Assembly (NCBI RefSeq): GCF_001064145.1
Contig: NZ_JVOJ01000030.1
Span: 1-32,526 of the forward strand
Source of the DNA: Sanguibacter keddieii
Lineage (GTDB): Bacteria; Actinomycetota; Actinomycetes; Actinomycetales; Actinomycetaceae
Length of the DNA stretch: 32,526 nucleotides
Direction of reading: 5' to 3'
Part shown: piece after piece, positions 15,629-24,485 of the stretch
Position numbering within the stretch: position 1 is the first letter of the stretch
How the letters are laid out: each line of letters opens with the position of its first letter
Notes under the pieces: generated by a model
Seen by the model: only the letters and a program-made list of their open reading frames with translations
The model's database searches: none
What the model was told of the DNA's origin: nothing
Made by a program: the position numbers and the translations under genes

Positions 15629-15663
15629 CGAGGCCGTGGCCAGTGTGAGCAGCCACGGCCTCG
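15629..15663 (-). terminator. Terminator of the GH32 gene
   Basis: A perfect 12-bp stem, CGAGGCCGTGGC (15629-15640) and its complement (15652-15663), with an 11-base loop, begins 12 bp past the GH32 stop. It separates this gene from the EIIBCA promoter, so the two are transcribed independently. Confidence 0.65.
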
Positions 15664-15675
15664 CGCGCGGGTCGT

Positions 15676-17142
15676 TTAGTCGGCGCGCGCGGCGCTCACG
15701 GCGCTCACGGAGGCGGTGCCCACGAGCGTCACTCCTGCCCCCTCGCCGTTCAGGAAGCTGCGGGTGGTGAAGACGCGCGAGCCGTCGCCCAGGTAGATCT
15801 CGGTGATCGAGCGGTCGTGGAGGATTTCCACGCGGCGCGCCTCCCCCGGCTCCAGGGTGACGACGCGGCGGCCACCGTGGGGGTAGCGCGTGCCGCTCAG
15901 GTCGACGGTGAGGCGCCCATCCTCGAGGACAACCTCAAGGCCCGACTCCTCGCCGATGCGCACGGACAGGGCCCCCTCGTAGGAGGCCTCGAAGGCCAGA
16001 CGCCACGAGCGTGAGCCCGCGAGCTCGGCCACGCGCGCCCCGGCCTCGTCCCCGGGAGCGCCCTCGAGAGTGGCGGGCGCCAGGGGTAGTCCCGGCAGGT
16101 ACGGGCGGGCAATCACGCGGCCGCCGCGCAGGGTCAAGGCTCGCGGCGCGGTGAAGCAGTGCACCCAGCCGCCGGTCTCGATGGAGGGCTGGTCGTCCTC
16201 GCTCGCGTTGCCCGCCCACCCGAAGAGGAGGGTCGGCATATCCGGCGGCGTGGAGGCGGAGCGCGCCATGATCTGGGGCGCGTAGAACTCGGTGCCGCGG
16301 TCGAGTTCCTCGAAGGAGCCGTCGGCGCCCCGCAGCTCGGTCCCGACGAGCTCGCCGACGACGGCGACGCACGGGAAGATGTTCTCGAAGCCCTCGCGCT
16401 CGGGCGAAATACCCTGGGGACAGAAGATAAGCACGTCGTAGGCTCGGCCGGTCTCCTCGTCCATCAGGCGCACAAGGTTCGGGCACTCCCACATGTAGCC
16501 GAACGCGTCGAAGGCACCGTCGGCGTCGGGGAAGGTCATCTCACCCTCGCACTCCCACGCGCGCAGGTCCGTGGAGCGGTAGAGCAGGGCCGCGCCGGTG
16601 AGGTTCTCGCGCTGGACGCCGAGCAGCATCCGGTAGGAGCCGTCCGCGTCGCGCCACACCTGCGGGTCACGGAAGTGGGCCGTGTAGCCGTCAGGCTGGC
16701 GGCCGATGATCGGGGGCACCTGCTTGTCGAAGTGGACCATGTCGGTCGTTGTGACGACGCACTGGGTGGCCTCGCGCTCCCCCGTCTCGGGGTCCTTGTA
16801 ATTGCCGGTGTACCACAGCTCAACGTGGTCGCCGACCTCGATGGCGGTGCCCGAGTAGGCACCGTTCGCGTCCTGGTGGGTGTCGGGCAGGATCGCGGGG
16901 GCGTGGTAGTCCCAGCGGGTCAGGTCGGCGGAGGTGGCGTGTCCCCAGTAGACGAGCCGGCGCGGGTGCTCGGGCGTGTACTGGAAGAACGCGTGGTACG
17001 TCCCGTCAACCTCGATGAGGCCGTTCGGGTCATTCAGTCGACCCACCGGGGGTGCGACGTGAAAGAGCGGGTAGTCGGGATCTTGCGGGGCGCGCGACGA
17101 GGCCTCGGCAGCGAGGGCGGACGCGAGAAAATCTTCGGCCAT
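15676..17142 (-). CDS. GH32 beta-fructofuranosidase (sucrose / sucrose-6-phosphate hydrolase)
   Basis: A cytoplasmic glycoside hydrolase of 488 residues with no signal peptide. It would split sucrose-6-phosphate delivered by the neighbouring EII into glucose-6-phosphate and fructose. The catalytic residues are visible: the nucleophile Asp38 in RLNDPNG, the transition-state stabiliser Asp159 in FRDP, and the acid/base Glu219 in WECPN. The five-bladed propeller domain fills about residues 25-330; a beta-sandwich domain follows and ends in DRSITEIYLGDGSRVFTTR. Start ATG 17142 (MAEDFLAS) is chosen because the longer open frame (to 17214) runs through the metG terminator hairpin. GTGAGG lies just upstream with short spacing. 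Levan- or inulin-type substrates are possible but less likely for a cytoplasmic enzyme beside a PTS. Confidence 0.93.
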   Translation of the reverse strand: MAEDFLASALAAEASSRAPQDPDYPLFHVAPPVGRLNDPNGLIEVDGTYHAFFQYTPEHPRRLVYWGHATSADLTRWDYHAPAILPDTHQDANGAYSGTAIEVGDHVELWYTGNYKDPETGEREATQCVVTTTDMVHFDKQVPPIIGRQPDGYTAHFRDPQVWRDADGSYRMLLGVQRENLTGAALLYRSTDLRAWECEGEMTFPDADGAFDAFGYMWECPNLVRLMDEETGRAYDVLIFCPQGISPEREGFENIFPCVAVVGELVGTELRGADGSFEELDRGTEFYAPQIMARSASTPPDMPTLLFGWAGNASEDDQPSIETGGWVHCFTAPRALTLRGGRVIARPYLPGLPLAPATLEGAPGDEAGARVAELAGSRSWRLAFEASYEGALSVRIGEESGLEVVLEDGRLTVDLSGTRYPHGGRRVVTLEPGEARRVEILHDRSITEIYLGDGSRVFTTRSFLNGEGAGVTLVGTASVSAVSAARAD

Positions 17143-17171
17143 GACCTCACGGTAACACCCCGGGATAGACG

Positions 17172-17209
17172 AGCGCGCGGGCGGGACGCATCCGTCCCAC
17201 CCGCGCGCT
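17172..17209 (-). terminator. Terminator hairpin of metG
   Basis: AGCGCGCGGG-C-GGGAC (17172-17187) pairs with GTCCC-A-CCCGCGCGCT (17194-17209), a 15-bp stem with one internal mismatch and a 6-base loop. It lies 56 bp past the metG stop. Confidence 0.6.
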
Positions 17210-17264
17210 GTCAAACGTGCGTCACACCTGCCACAAAACGCGACAGATCAACGAAAAACCCAGA

Positions 17265-19106
17265 TCAGGCACCCGTCACATCGTCGGGGTGAGCGTCCGC
17301 GTAGCGGGCAAGCTCCTCCTCGACAATGGACTCGTCCAGCTTCACGAACACCGGCGTAGGCTTCGCGATCGGGGTGCCCGGCGTGATCGGATGACGCTCC
17401 CAGGTCGGAACCTTCGTGTAGTCGCCCGTGATGATCGGGTAGCCGTCGCGTCCCTCGAAGTCGGCGGGCAGGACCTGCGGGTCGAGCTCGGCGACCTCCT
17501 CGATGCGAGGCATCGGCGCGATCTCGCCGGCGCCACCCATGACGCGGTCGATGTCGTTGGCCGCGTGAGGCAGGAACGGGGAGAGCATGAGGTTGAGGTC
17601 CGTGACCGCCTGGGCCAGGGTCCACAGGACCGTCGCGAGGCGCTGCTGTTGCTCCGGGGCCTTCAGCTTGAAGGGCTCGGTGTCGGTCACGTACTTGTTG
17701 GCCTCGCCAACCAGGCGCATGGCCTCGGACAGCGCTGCCTTCTGGCGGTGGTGGCGGATCAGGTTGCCGACGGTCTCGAAACCGGCCTCGACGGCATCCA
17801 GGAGGGCGCGGTCGATGTCCTCGAGCTCACCGGGGGTGGGGATCTCGCCAAACTTCTTGGCGATCATGGAGGCGGTGCGGTTGACCAGGTTGCCCCAGCC
17901 GGCGACGAGCTCGCCGTTGGTGCGGCGCACGAACTCAGCCCACGTGAAGTCGGAGTCCGAGGTCTCGGGGCCGGCGGCGCTGATGAAGTAGCGCAGGGCG
18001 TCGGCCTGGTAACGCGAGAGGAAATCACGCACGTAGATGACAATGCCGTGCGAGGAGGAGAACTTCTTGCCCTCCATCGTGAGGAACTCGGAGGAGACGA
18101 CCTCGGTGGGCAGGTTGAGGACGCCCAGGTCACCGGGGGTGCCGCCCTTCGCGCCCTGGCCGTTGTAGCCGAGAATCTCGGCGGGCCAGATCTGGGAGTG
18201 GAAGACGATGTTGTCCTTGCCCATGAAGTAGTAGGACAGGGCCTCGGGGTCGTTCCACCACTTGCGCCACGCCTCGGGATCGCCGGTGCGGCGTGCCCAC
18301 TCGATGGAGGCGCTCAGGTAGCCGATGACGGCGTCGAACCACACGTACAGGCGCTTGGTGGGCTGGTCCTCCCAGCCGGGGATCGGGATGCCCCAGTCGA
18401 TGTCGCGCGTCATGGCGCGAGGACGGATGTCCTCGAGGAAGTTCTGGGAGAACTTGATGACGTTGGGACGCCAGGTGCCGGACTTCTCGCGCTCGTCGAG
18501 CCAGGCGGACAGGGCCTCGGCCAGGGCGGGCAGGTCGAGGAAGTAGTGGGTGGACTCCACGAACTTGGGGGTTTCGCCGTTGATACGCGAGTGCGGGTTG
18601 ATGAGCTCGGTCGGGTCCATCTGGTTACCGCAGTTGTCGCACTGGTCGCCGCGCGCTCCTTCGGCGCCGCAGATCGGGCAGGTGCCCTCGATGTAGCGGT
18701 CGGGCAGGGTGCGGCCGGTGGACGGGGAGATCGCGGCGCGCGTGACCTGCTCGATCATGTAGCCGTTGTCGCGCACGGTGGCAAACATGTCCTGGACGAC
18801 GCGGTAGTGGTTGCCGGCGGTCGTGCGGGTGAAAAGGTCGTAGGACAGGCCCAAGGCCACGAGGTCCTCGACGATGAGGCGGTTGTTCTGATCTGCGAGT
18901 TCGCGGGCGCTCACGCCGGCGCCGTCGGCGGCCACCAGGATGGGGGTGCCGTGTTCATCGGTGCCGGACACCATGAGGACGTCGTGGCCGGCCATTCGCA
19001 TGTACCGGGAGAAAACGTCGGAGGGGACACCGAATCCCGCAACGTGGCCAATATGACGGGGGCCGTTGGCGTAGGGCCATGCGACGGCGGACAGAATACG
19101 ACTCAT
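17265..19106 (-). CDS. metG: Methionine-tRNA ligase (MetRS)
   Basis: A class I aminoacyl-tRNA synthetase that charges initiator and elongator tRNA-Met. The 613-residue protein has the HIGH signature ([11 protein letters not shown], about 17-20), a zinc-binding knuckle with four Cys ([18 protein letters not shown], about 141-158), the KMSKS-like loop KKFSSSHG, and an anticodon-binding helical domain in the last ~200 residues. There is no C-terminal EMAP-like tRNA-binding domain. Start ATG 19106 follows AGGGG closely; the open frame to 19250 extends over the divergent pncA promoter region. It stands alone, with its own terminator. In many actinobacteria metG is near rsmI and the mannosyltransferase gene, as here. 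Confidence 0.96.
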   Translation of the reverse strand: MSRILSAVAWPYANGPRHIGHVAGFGVPSDVFSRYMRMAGHDVLMVSGTDEHGTPILVAADGAGVSARELADQNNRLIVEDLVALGLSYDLFTRTTAGNHYRVVQDMFATVRDNGYMIEQVTRAAISPSTGRTLPDRYIEGTCPICGAEGARGDQCDNCGNQMDPTELINPHSRINGETPKFVESTHYFLDLPALAEALSAWLDEREKSGTWRPNVIKFSQNFLEDIRPRAMTRDIDWGIPIPGWEDQPTKRLYVWFDAVIGYLSASIEWARRTGDPEAWRKWWNDPEALSYYFMGKDNIVFHSQIWPAEILGYNGQGAKGGTPGDLGVLNLPTEVVSSEFLTMEGKKFSSSHGIVIYVRDFLSRYQADALRYFISAAGPETSDSDFTWAEFVRRTNGELVAGWGNLVNRTASMIAKKFGEIPTPGELEDIDRALLDAVEAGFETVGNLIRHHRQKAALSEAMRLVGEANKYVTDTEPFKLKAPEQQQRLATVLWTLAQAVTDLNLMLSPFLPHAANDIDRVMGGAGEIAPMPRIEEVAELDPQVLPADFEGRDGYPIITGDYTKVPTWERHPITPGTPIAKPTPVFVKLDESIVEEELARYADAHPDDVTGA

Positions 19107-19176
19107 AGCCCCTAACAATACTGCGTCGGTGTCATAAACGGGCAACCGGCCGCATTGCGAGGAATTGAAACAGCCG

Positions 19177-19205
19177 TTGGACGAGTGTGACCCGGGTGAT
19201 ATTGT
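19177..19205 (+). promoter_or_regulatory. Promoter of pncA
   Basis: -35 TTGGAC (19177-19182), a 17-bp spacer, and -10 TATTGT (19200-19205), 32 bp before the start codon. The region is shared with the divergent metG gene. Confidence 0.5.
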
Positions 19206-19237
19206 TAAGGAAATTACTGAATTTTCTGGGAGGTCCC

Positions 19238-19795
19238 ATGCCCCGCGCACTCATTATCGTCGACGTTCAGCCTACGTTCTGCGAAGGTGGTGCTCTCCCC
19301 GTGACGGGCGGTAATGCCGTCGCCGAGGCCGTGGCCGCCTACGTGGACGCGCACCGCGACGAGTACCAGCTGATCGTCACCACGCAGGATTGGCACATCG
19401 ATCCGGGCGCTCACTTCTCCGAGACGCCGGATTTCGTGGACACCTGGCCCCCGCACGGCGTGGCCGGCACGGACGAGGCCGAGCTGCACCCGGCACTCGC
19501 GCACGTGAACGCGGACGTGACGATTAAGAAGGGCCAGTACAAGGCCGCCTACTCGGGTTTCGAGGGAACCACCGAGGAGGGGACCACGCTGGAGGAGGCC
19601 CTGCGCGCTGCCGATATCACGGACGTGGACGTCGTGGGCCTCGCTGAGTCGCACTGCGTCGCGTGCACGGCCGTGGATGCTGTCCACGCCGGATTCCCGA
19701 CGCGTGTCCTGCGCGAGCTGACCGCCCCCGTGACCGAGGAGCTGGGCGCGGTGGCTCGCGAGTGGATGATGACGGAGGGCGTCTTGCTCGTCTGA
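19238..19795 (+). CDS. pncA: Nicotinamidase / pyrazinamidase (isochorismatase family)
   Basis: Hydrolyses nicotinamide to nicotinic acid for NAD recycling; homologues also activate pyrazinamide. The 185-residue protein has the catalytic triad Asp9 (IIVDVQ), Lys98 (KKGQY) and Cys140 (ESHCVACTA), and the metal ligands Asp51, His53, His59 ([11 protein letters not shown]) and His73 (PPHG), all in family spacing. Start ATG 19238 lies four bases after GGGAGG; the in-frame ATG at 19187 would extend into the promoter. It is a single-gene unit inserted between metG and rsmI, with an intrinsic terminator at its stop. Confidence 0.95.
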   Translation: MPRALIIVDVQPTFCEGGALPVTGGNAVAEAVAAYVDAHRDEYQLIVTTQDWHIDPGAHFSETPDFVDTWPPHGVAGTDEAELHPALAHVNADVTIKKGQYKAAYSGFEGTTEEGTTLEEALRAADITDVDVVGLAESHCVACTAVDAVHAGFPTRVLRELTAPVTEELGAVAREWMMTEGVLLV

Positions 19796-19815
19796 GGCTC
19801 CCCGGCCTCGTTTTT
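19794..19815 (+). terminator. Intrinsic terminator of pncA
   Basis: GAGGC (19794-19798) pairs with GCCTC (19805-19809), followed by GTTTTT. The stem overlaps the pncA stop codon, and the T-run touches the convergent rsmI stop. Confidence 0.65.
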
Positions 19816-20731
19816 ATCGCGCGGCGAGGGCGGCCTTGTAGAGGTCGTTCTTGCGCGCGCCCGTCGCCGCGGCCACCTCGGCTGCGGCGTCCTTGAGGCG
19901 CATGCCTTCCGCCGCGAGCGCGAGGACGGCACCAACGTGGTCTTCGGCGCGTGCGCTTCGCGCGTATCCGGCGACGACGATCGTCACCTCACCGAGGACG
20001 TCGTCGGCGCCCTCAGCGAGCTGCCCGAGCGTTCCGCGGCGCACCTCCTCGTAGTCTTTCGTGAGCTCGCGACACAGCGCGGCGGCACGGTCGGCGCCAA
20101 AGACCTCGGCCATGCGTGTCAGCGTGGCGGCCGCGCGACGGGGTGACTCGAAGAAGATGAGCGTGTGCGGGTCGGTGGCCAGGCCTTCCAGGTAGCGCGT
20201 GGCCTCCCCGTCCTTGCGCGGCAGGAACCCCTCGAAGGCGAAGCGGTCGGAGGGCAGGCCGGACAGGGCGAGGGCGACGAGCGGCGCGGAGGGGCCGGGC
20301 AGGACGGAGAGGGGGACGCCCGCGTCGATGGCGGCGCGCGCCAGCCGGAAACCGGGGTCGGAGACCGTGGGCATACCCGCGTCGGACACGAAGACGACGC
20401 GCGCTCCTGCGCTGGCGGCCTCGACGATGCCCGCGGATTTCTCGGCCTCGTTGTGGTCGTGCAGGGCGACGAGGCGGCCACCCAGCTTGATGCCCAGGCG
20501 CGAGGCCAGGGCGAGCGCGCGGCGCGTATCCTCGGCGGCGACGATGTCCGCCCCCGCAAGCGCAGCGACGACGCGGGGCGAGGCGTCACGCACGTCCCCG
20601 ATCGGGGTGGCTGCCAGCAGGATGGTCCCCGCCTCCTGGCGGTAGGGGTCGCTTCCGCGCTCGTCGCGCGGATTCGGGGACGAGGCCTGGGCACTCGTCG
20701 CGGGTCGGGTCGAGTCGGTCGCGGCTTCCAT
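19814..20731 (-). CDS. rsmI: 16S rRNA 2'-O-ribose C1402 methyltransferase RsmI
   Basis: Methylates the ribose of C1402 in the decoding centre of 16S rRNA, using S-adenosylmethionine. The SAM-dependent tetrapyrrole-methylase fold starts at about residue 36 with GTILLAATPIGDVRDASPR. AAEDTRR, LHDHNE, VSDAGMPTVSDPG, LPGPSA and FEGFLPRK follow in canonical order, with a C-terminal helical segment after about 245. The first 35 residues are a disordered Ser/Thr/Arg-rich extension. No clear ribosome-binding site precedes ATG 20731; it lies only 12 bp after the last transporter gene, so translation is probably coupled and rsmI is the last gene of the metal-transport operon. That operon arrangement is the odd feature here. 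Confidence 0.95.
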   Translation of the reverse strand: MEAATDSTRPATSAQASSPNPRDERGSDPYRQEAGTILLAATPIGDVRDASPRVVAALAGADIVAAEDTRRALALASRLGIKLGGRLVALHDHNEAEKSAGIVEAASAGARVVFVSDAGMPTVSDPGFRLARAAIDAGVPLSVLPGPSAPLVALALSGLPSDRFAFEGFLPRKDGEATRYLEGLATDPHTLIFFESPRRAAATLTRMAEVFGADRAAALCRELTKDYEEVRRGTLGQLAEGADDVLGEVTIVVAGYARSARAEDHVGAVLALAAEGMRLKDAAAEVAAATGARKNDLYKAALAAR

Positions 20732-20743
20732 GCCGGTATCGTC

Positions 20744-21601
20744 TCACTGGTTTCCTGCGCGCGCACGGCGCGTCCGCCTCGCGCCCGCGAACCATTGGGG
20801 GACGCGCGAGGCCAGGACGCACGCGGCGCACAGGAGCGCGATAGTACCGCCGGCGCTGAGCCCCGCGGGCACGGCGATCGCCAAGCCAGCCAGGCCGACG
20901 AGGGCACCGAGGAGGGGGCAGGCGATGAGGAAGGCGCGCGAGCTGCGCACGAGGGGTGCGAGAGCAGCGGCCGGCGCGGCGATGAGCGCGATCGACAGGA
21001 TCGTTCCGACAGCGGGGATCGCCACGGTGACCGACGCGAGGATGAGGCCGAGGATGACGAGCTCGTGACGCCCGGCGCGCGAGGCCGCGGCTGGGTTGGC
21101 GGGGTCGAAGCAGTGGGCGATCAGCTGGCGTCCACCCAGCGTCACGACAAGCAGCGCGGCAACGAGCACGCCACCCGCCCAAGCGACGTCGGCGGGCGAA
21201 ACCGTCATGACGGATCCCGTCAGGAAGGAATTCACCGCGAGGGGCAGGGGCTTGAACCAGGTCGCCAGGAAGTAGCCGGAAGCAAAACCCGCGGTCAGAA
21301 CGATGCCGGCCGCGCCTTGGCTCGAGATGCCGGGGATAGTGGCGAGCCAGCGCATGAGGGCGACGAGCGGGATCGTGCCGAGGAACGCGCCGACGTAGAG
21401 AGCCGCCGACATTCCGGAGTGCCCGAAACCGAAGGCGGCGGCGATGACGACGCCGAGAACCGCGCCCGGGAAGGTCCCGTGCGTGACGGATTCGGCGAAG
21501 AAAATGCGTCGGTCCAAGTAGGCGAAGGCGCCGACGAGGCCACCCAGGGCCCCGATGATCGTCACGTGCAGCGCCGGGTACAGGAGGAGGCTGGCGATCA
21601 C
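20744..21601 (-). CDS. Metal ABC transporter permease (ABC-3 family), second
   Basis: A 285-residue integral membrane subunit with about eight or nine hydrophobic helices, ABC-3 family (ZnuB/MntB/SitC type). Typical features are FFAESVTHGTFPGAVLG near residue 34, GISSQGAAGIVLTAGFASGYFL and the SVTVAIPAVGTILSIALIAAPAA helix near residue 190. It overlaps the preceding permease gene by four bases (ATGA), so the two are translated together. Two different permeases would form a heterodimeric pore, as in the Sit/Tro/Mnt systems that carry two permease genes. The Arg-rich C-terminus is probably cytoplasmic. Metal specificity cannot be read from this subunit. Confidence 0.9.
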   Translation of the reverse strand: MIASLLLYPALHVTIIGALGGLVGAFAYLDRRIFFAESVTHGTFPGAVLGVVIAAAFGFGHSGMSAALYVGAFLGTIPLVALMRWLATIPGISSQGAAGIVLTAGFASGYFLATWFKPLPLAVNSFLTGSVMTVSPADVAWAGGVLVAALLVVTLGGRQLIAHCFDPANPAAASRAGRHELVILGLILASVTVAIPAVGTILSIALIAAPAAALAPLVRSSRAFLIACPLLGALVGLAGLAIAVPAGLSAGGTIALLCAACVLASRVPQWFAGARRTRRARAGNQ

Positions 21602-22479
21602 GAGGCCTCCCCTCCCCCGGCACTCACGGTCATTTCACGCGGCGTTTCACGCACGGTGGTGGCCGTGCGTGCACGCCGGGCTCGGATTTCGCGCATTGCC
21701 AGTGCGGCGACGAAGCAGACGAGGACGCCCAAGGCGACGCACGCCTGCGGGGAGAGCGGGCGGGGAGCGCGCAGGAGTGAGACGCCGAAGCCAGCCCATC
21801 CTCCGGCGAGCGCGCAGGCGCCGGCCAGGAGCACCATTGAGCGCGGGCCCGCGGCGAGCAGTCGACCGAAGGCTCCGGGCACGATGAGGTATCCGACGAC
21901 GAGGAGGACACCGACGGCCGTCGACGCCGCGACGACGATGGCTCCGAGCGCCGCGTTGAACGCGACGTCGATCCAGGTGACCGGTACGCCGCTGACCCGC
22001 ACGGCCTCACGGTCGAAAGCGACCGCGACCTGCGCACGCCAGGTGAGCGCAAGGAGGGCGGCCGCGACTACGAGGACGAGGGCGCTCGTTGCCATGCGCG
22101 ACGGGGTTATATCCAGGAGACGGCCGAACATGAGGGATTCAAGCTGCCCGGACATGTCCCCGATGCGCAGGGAGATGACGATGCCGAGGGAGAAAAAGGC
22201 AGTGAGCAGGACCGCGGTCGTCGCCTCAGAGTGGCGCTGTTTGCGAGAGGCCACCGTCAGTGCCGCCGCGATGAGGGCCGCGCAGAGCGCACCTCCCGGA
22301 ATGATGGCGTCGCGCCCGCCGAGGGCCATGCCGACGACAATGCCGGGAAAGACGCCGTGCACCATCGTCTCCGCGCTGAACTCGGCGCGACGCAGGTTGA
22401 CCAGCGTCGAGGCCGGTCCCACGGCGAGCGCGAGCACGCCGAGGACGATGAGAGGGCGCAGCAGGTAGGGGGCGATCAT
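21598..22479 (-). CDS. Metal ABC transporter permease (ABC-3 family), first
   Basis: A 293-residue membrane subunit with about eight helices. The ABC-3 hallmarks are RRAEFSAETMVHGVFPGIVVG (first helices; key residues E, H, P) and STAVGVLLVVGYLIVPGAFGRLL. Start ATG 22479 overlaps the ATPase stop codon by four bases; a longer in-frame extension up to 22605 lies wholly inside the ATPase gene. Its sequence is clearly distinct from the second permease, so the pair is old and not a recent duplication. It ends in a basic and Gly-rich tail. Confidence 0.9.
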   Translation of the reverse strand: MIAPYLLRPLIVLGVLALAVGPASTLVNLRRAEFSAETMVHGVFPGIVVGMALGGRDAIIPGGALCAALIAAALTVASRKQRHSEATTAVLLTAFFSLGIVISLRIGDMSGQLESLMFGRLLDITPSRMATSALVLVVAAALLALTWRAQVAVAFDREAVRVSGVPVTWIDVAFNAALGAIVVAASTAVGVLLVVGYLIVPGAFGRLLAAGPRSMVLLAGACALAGGWAGFGVSLLRAPRPLSPQACVALGVLVCFVAALAMREIRARRARTATTVRETPREMTVSAGGGEAS

Positions 22480-23192
22480 GACAGGGCCGCAATCGCCTCG
22501 TCGGCGCTCGATCCGTAGGCGCGCGCCAAGACCTCGGGCACCAGGACCTCGTCGGTGGGGCCCAGGGCGACGAGGCGGGAGGCGAGCACGCACGCCTGGG
22601 AGCACACGTCGCGCGCGAGGGAGAGGTCGTGCGTGGAGACGATGACCCCGACGCCTCCCGCGGTCAGCTTGGCGATGAGGCCCGTGATGATGTCGCGGCT
22701 GGGAGCGTCCAGGCCGTTGAAGGGTTCGTCCATCATGACCAGCTCGGGGCGCGCGACCAGGGCGCGCGCGACGAGGACGCGCTGGCGCTGCCCGCCGCTG
22801 AGCGTCCCGAAGCGGTGGGAGGCCCGGTCGGAGAGGTTGACGCGCTTGAGGGCGGCACCCACCCGAGCGCGCATCTCGGAGGTGATGCGCCTGCCCCAGC
22901 CGGCCTCGGCGATGAGGCCCATGGTGACGACCTCGGCGGCGCTCACGGGGAAGGTGAGGTCCAGGTCGGCGCTCTGCGGCACGAGGCCGATGCGGGTCGC
23001 GTCCACGTCGACGGTTCCGGAGAGGACCTGGCAGCCGCCGACGATACCGCGCATGAGGGTCGTCTTACCGCCGCCGTTGGGGCCGACAAGGGCGAGGGCC
23101 TGGCCCCCGAACACGTCGAGGGTCAGGCCGGTCAGCGCTGGGGTATGCGCGTACCCCAGCGCCGCGTCTTGAAAGGACACGAGCCTGCCCAT
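22476..23192 (-). CDS. Metal ABC transporter ATP-binding protein
   Basis: The nucleotide-binding subunit that powers the two permeases. The 238-residue protein has Walker A GPNGGGKTT (37-45), Q-loop Gln73 (LVPQS), the signature LSGGQ (131-135), Walker B LVMMDEP with catalytic Glu156, and the switch His188 (STHDL). FPVSAAEVVTMGL is typical of the Mn/Zn transporter ATPases. ATG 23192 is preferred over the adjoining GTG 23195 because AAGGA lies six bases before it; it shares one base with the stop of the binding-protein gene. The gene is the second of the operon. Confidence 0.94.
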   Translation of the reverse strand: MGRLVSFQDAALGYAHTPALTGLTLDVFGGQALALVGPNGGGKTTLMRGIVGGCQVLSGTVDVDATRIGLVPQSADLDLTFPVSAAEVVTMGLIAEAGWGRRITSEMRARVGAALKRVNLSDRASHRFGTLSGGQRQRVLVARALVARPELVMMDEPFNGLDAPSRDIITGLIAKLTAGGVGVIVSTHDLSLARDVCSQACVLASRLVALGPTDEVLVPEVLARAYGSSADEAIAALS

Positions 23193-24334
23193 CACTGGTC
23201 CTTCAGGCGCTCAGGCAGGTCCGGGACGGTGCCGCCCCACGCCTGTGTCACGGCGCGCACGTTGTGGATGATCGAGCCGACGTAGGTGGCTCCCTCGGAT
23301 CCGTCGGGTCCCAGCGAGTCGCCGTACATCGCATCCTCGCCCACGATCGGGGTGACGCCGGCCGCGCGGGCGATCGCCTCGATGGACTTGGAGTTGTTGG
23401 AGTTTTCGGCGAAAAGCGCGACCGCGCCGGATTCCTTGACGGCCTCGACGGCCTTGGCGATGTGGTCGGCGGTGGCGTCCTGCTGCTCGTTGAAGTCGGA
23501 CAGGGCGGCGCCGATGAATCGGATGCCGTAGTCCCTCGAGAAGTAGCCGAAGGCGTCGTGGGAGGTAAAGAGCACGCGCTGGCCAGCGGGCACCGTCTCG
23601 ATGGCCTCGGCGGTCCACTGATCGAGCGAGTCGATGTCCTCCAGGTACGAGGCCGTGGCCGCGTTGATCGACGAGGCAGCGTCCGGCGCTGCGGCTGCGA
23701 GGCCTGCGCCGAGGTTAGCGACCTGGACGCGGGCGCCCTTCGGCGAGGTCCACACGTGGGGATCGAAGCGGAATTCGGGTTCCTCCCCCGCTTCTTCCGG
23801 CGGGAACGGCCACGGGGCGACATCCACGCGCTCGTTTCCGCGATCGATCGTGTAGGCGCCCTCGGGGTCCGGGGTACCCGGGTTGTCGATGTCGGCGGCC
23901 GTCAGGACGCCAGAGGTGACGACCATGCGTCCCTTGAAGCCGGAGGAGACGACAGCGTCGTCGAGGAAGTGCTCGAGGTCCACGCCCGAGACCGCCATGA
24001 CGTCGGCCTGCGCAAGCGCCGATGTCTGCGCCGGGGTCATCTCATGCTCGTGCGCGGAAGCGTTGGGGGCGAGCAGGCAGGTCAGGCTCATGGTGAGGGC
24101 AGCGCTGTCAGGGGCGGCACCCACGTGGCTGTTCTTTCCGGCGGCGTCGGTCTTGTCGAGGGAAATATCGGCGGACCGCTCCGCGATCTGGGTGACGTAG
24201 TCGCAGATCTGGGTGGTCGTGGCGACCACGCTAAGGCCGTGGGCCGAGGAGGAGGGCGCGCACGCAGCCAGCGAGGCGGTTGCCATGGCCAGCCCTGCGG
24301 CAGCGGCTATGCTGCGCGTTGTTGGGGAAAACAT
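23192..24334 (-). CDS. Zinc/manganese-binding lipoprotein of an ABC transporter (ZnuA/TroA type)
   Basis: A surface lipoprotein that captures metal ions for the transporter encoded just downstream. The signal peptide ends in the lipobox LAAC with Cys25. The TroA-type fold shows candidate ligands His95 (SAHEHEMTP), His193 (DPHVW), the His of TSHDAFGYF and the Asp of YGDSLG. A His rather than Glu at the third position resembles zinc binders more than Mn-type PsaA. A 40-residue acidic and Pro-rich insert (about 150-190) precedes DPHVW; the long His-rich loop of many ZnuA proteins is missing. Start ATG 24334 has AGGAG five bases before it. At 380 residues it is longer than the usual ~300. Zinc is favoured, manganese possible. 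Confidence 0.92.
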   Translation of the reverse strand: MFSPTTRSIAAAAGLAMATASLAACAPSSSAHGLSVVATTTQICDYVTQIAERSADISLDKTDAAGKNSHVGAAPDSAALTMSLTCLLAPNASAHEHEMTPAQTSALAQADVMAVSGVDLEHFLDDAVVSSGFKGRMVVTSGVLTAADIDNPGTPDPEGAYTIDRGNERVDVAPWPFPPEEAGEEPEFRFDPHVWTSPKGARVQVANLGAGLAAAAPDAASSINAATASYLEDIDSLDQWTAEAIETVPAGQRVLFTSHDAFGYFSRDYGIRFIGAALSDFNEQQDATADHIAKAVEAVKESGAVALFAENSNNSKSIEAIARAAGVTPIVGEDAMYGDSLGPDGSEGATYVGSIIHNVRAVTQAWGGTVPDLPERLKDQ

Positions 24335-24366
24335 TATTACTCCTGTGCACTTTTCGGGTACACGAA

Positions 24367-24396
24367 ATTATAGTCAGAAGCGAGAACAATTCTCAA
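24367..24396 (-). promoter_or_regulatory. Promoter of the metal transporter operon
   Basis: On the minus strand: -35 TTGAGA (complement of 24391-24396), an 18-bp spacer, and a perfect -10 TATAAT (complement of 24367-24372), 32 bp before the binding-protein start. Confidence 0.7.
24381..24395. promoter_or_regulatory. Fur/Zur-like operator over the -35 box
   Basis: On the minus strand TGAGAATTGTTCTCG, a perfect 5-bp dyad GAGAA-N3-TTCTC, overlaps the -35 and spacer. The layout resembles actinobacterial Zur boxes (TGAAAAT-type dyads), so metal-dependent repression is likely; the regulator itself is not in the window. Confidence 0.5.
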
Positions 24397-24485
24397 GTGT
24401 CTTGAGCTGAACATTATTTCCAAGTGTCAGAGCGGATGTGCGCCGCGCTCCTTTCAGCACGACGAGGCCGCTAGACTCGGATGCG

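Noticed and set aside
20165-22468. 767-codon plus-strand open frame over rsmI and the permeases
   Set aside because: Arg/Gly/Ala-rich shadow spanning two or more real genes on the other strand.
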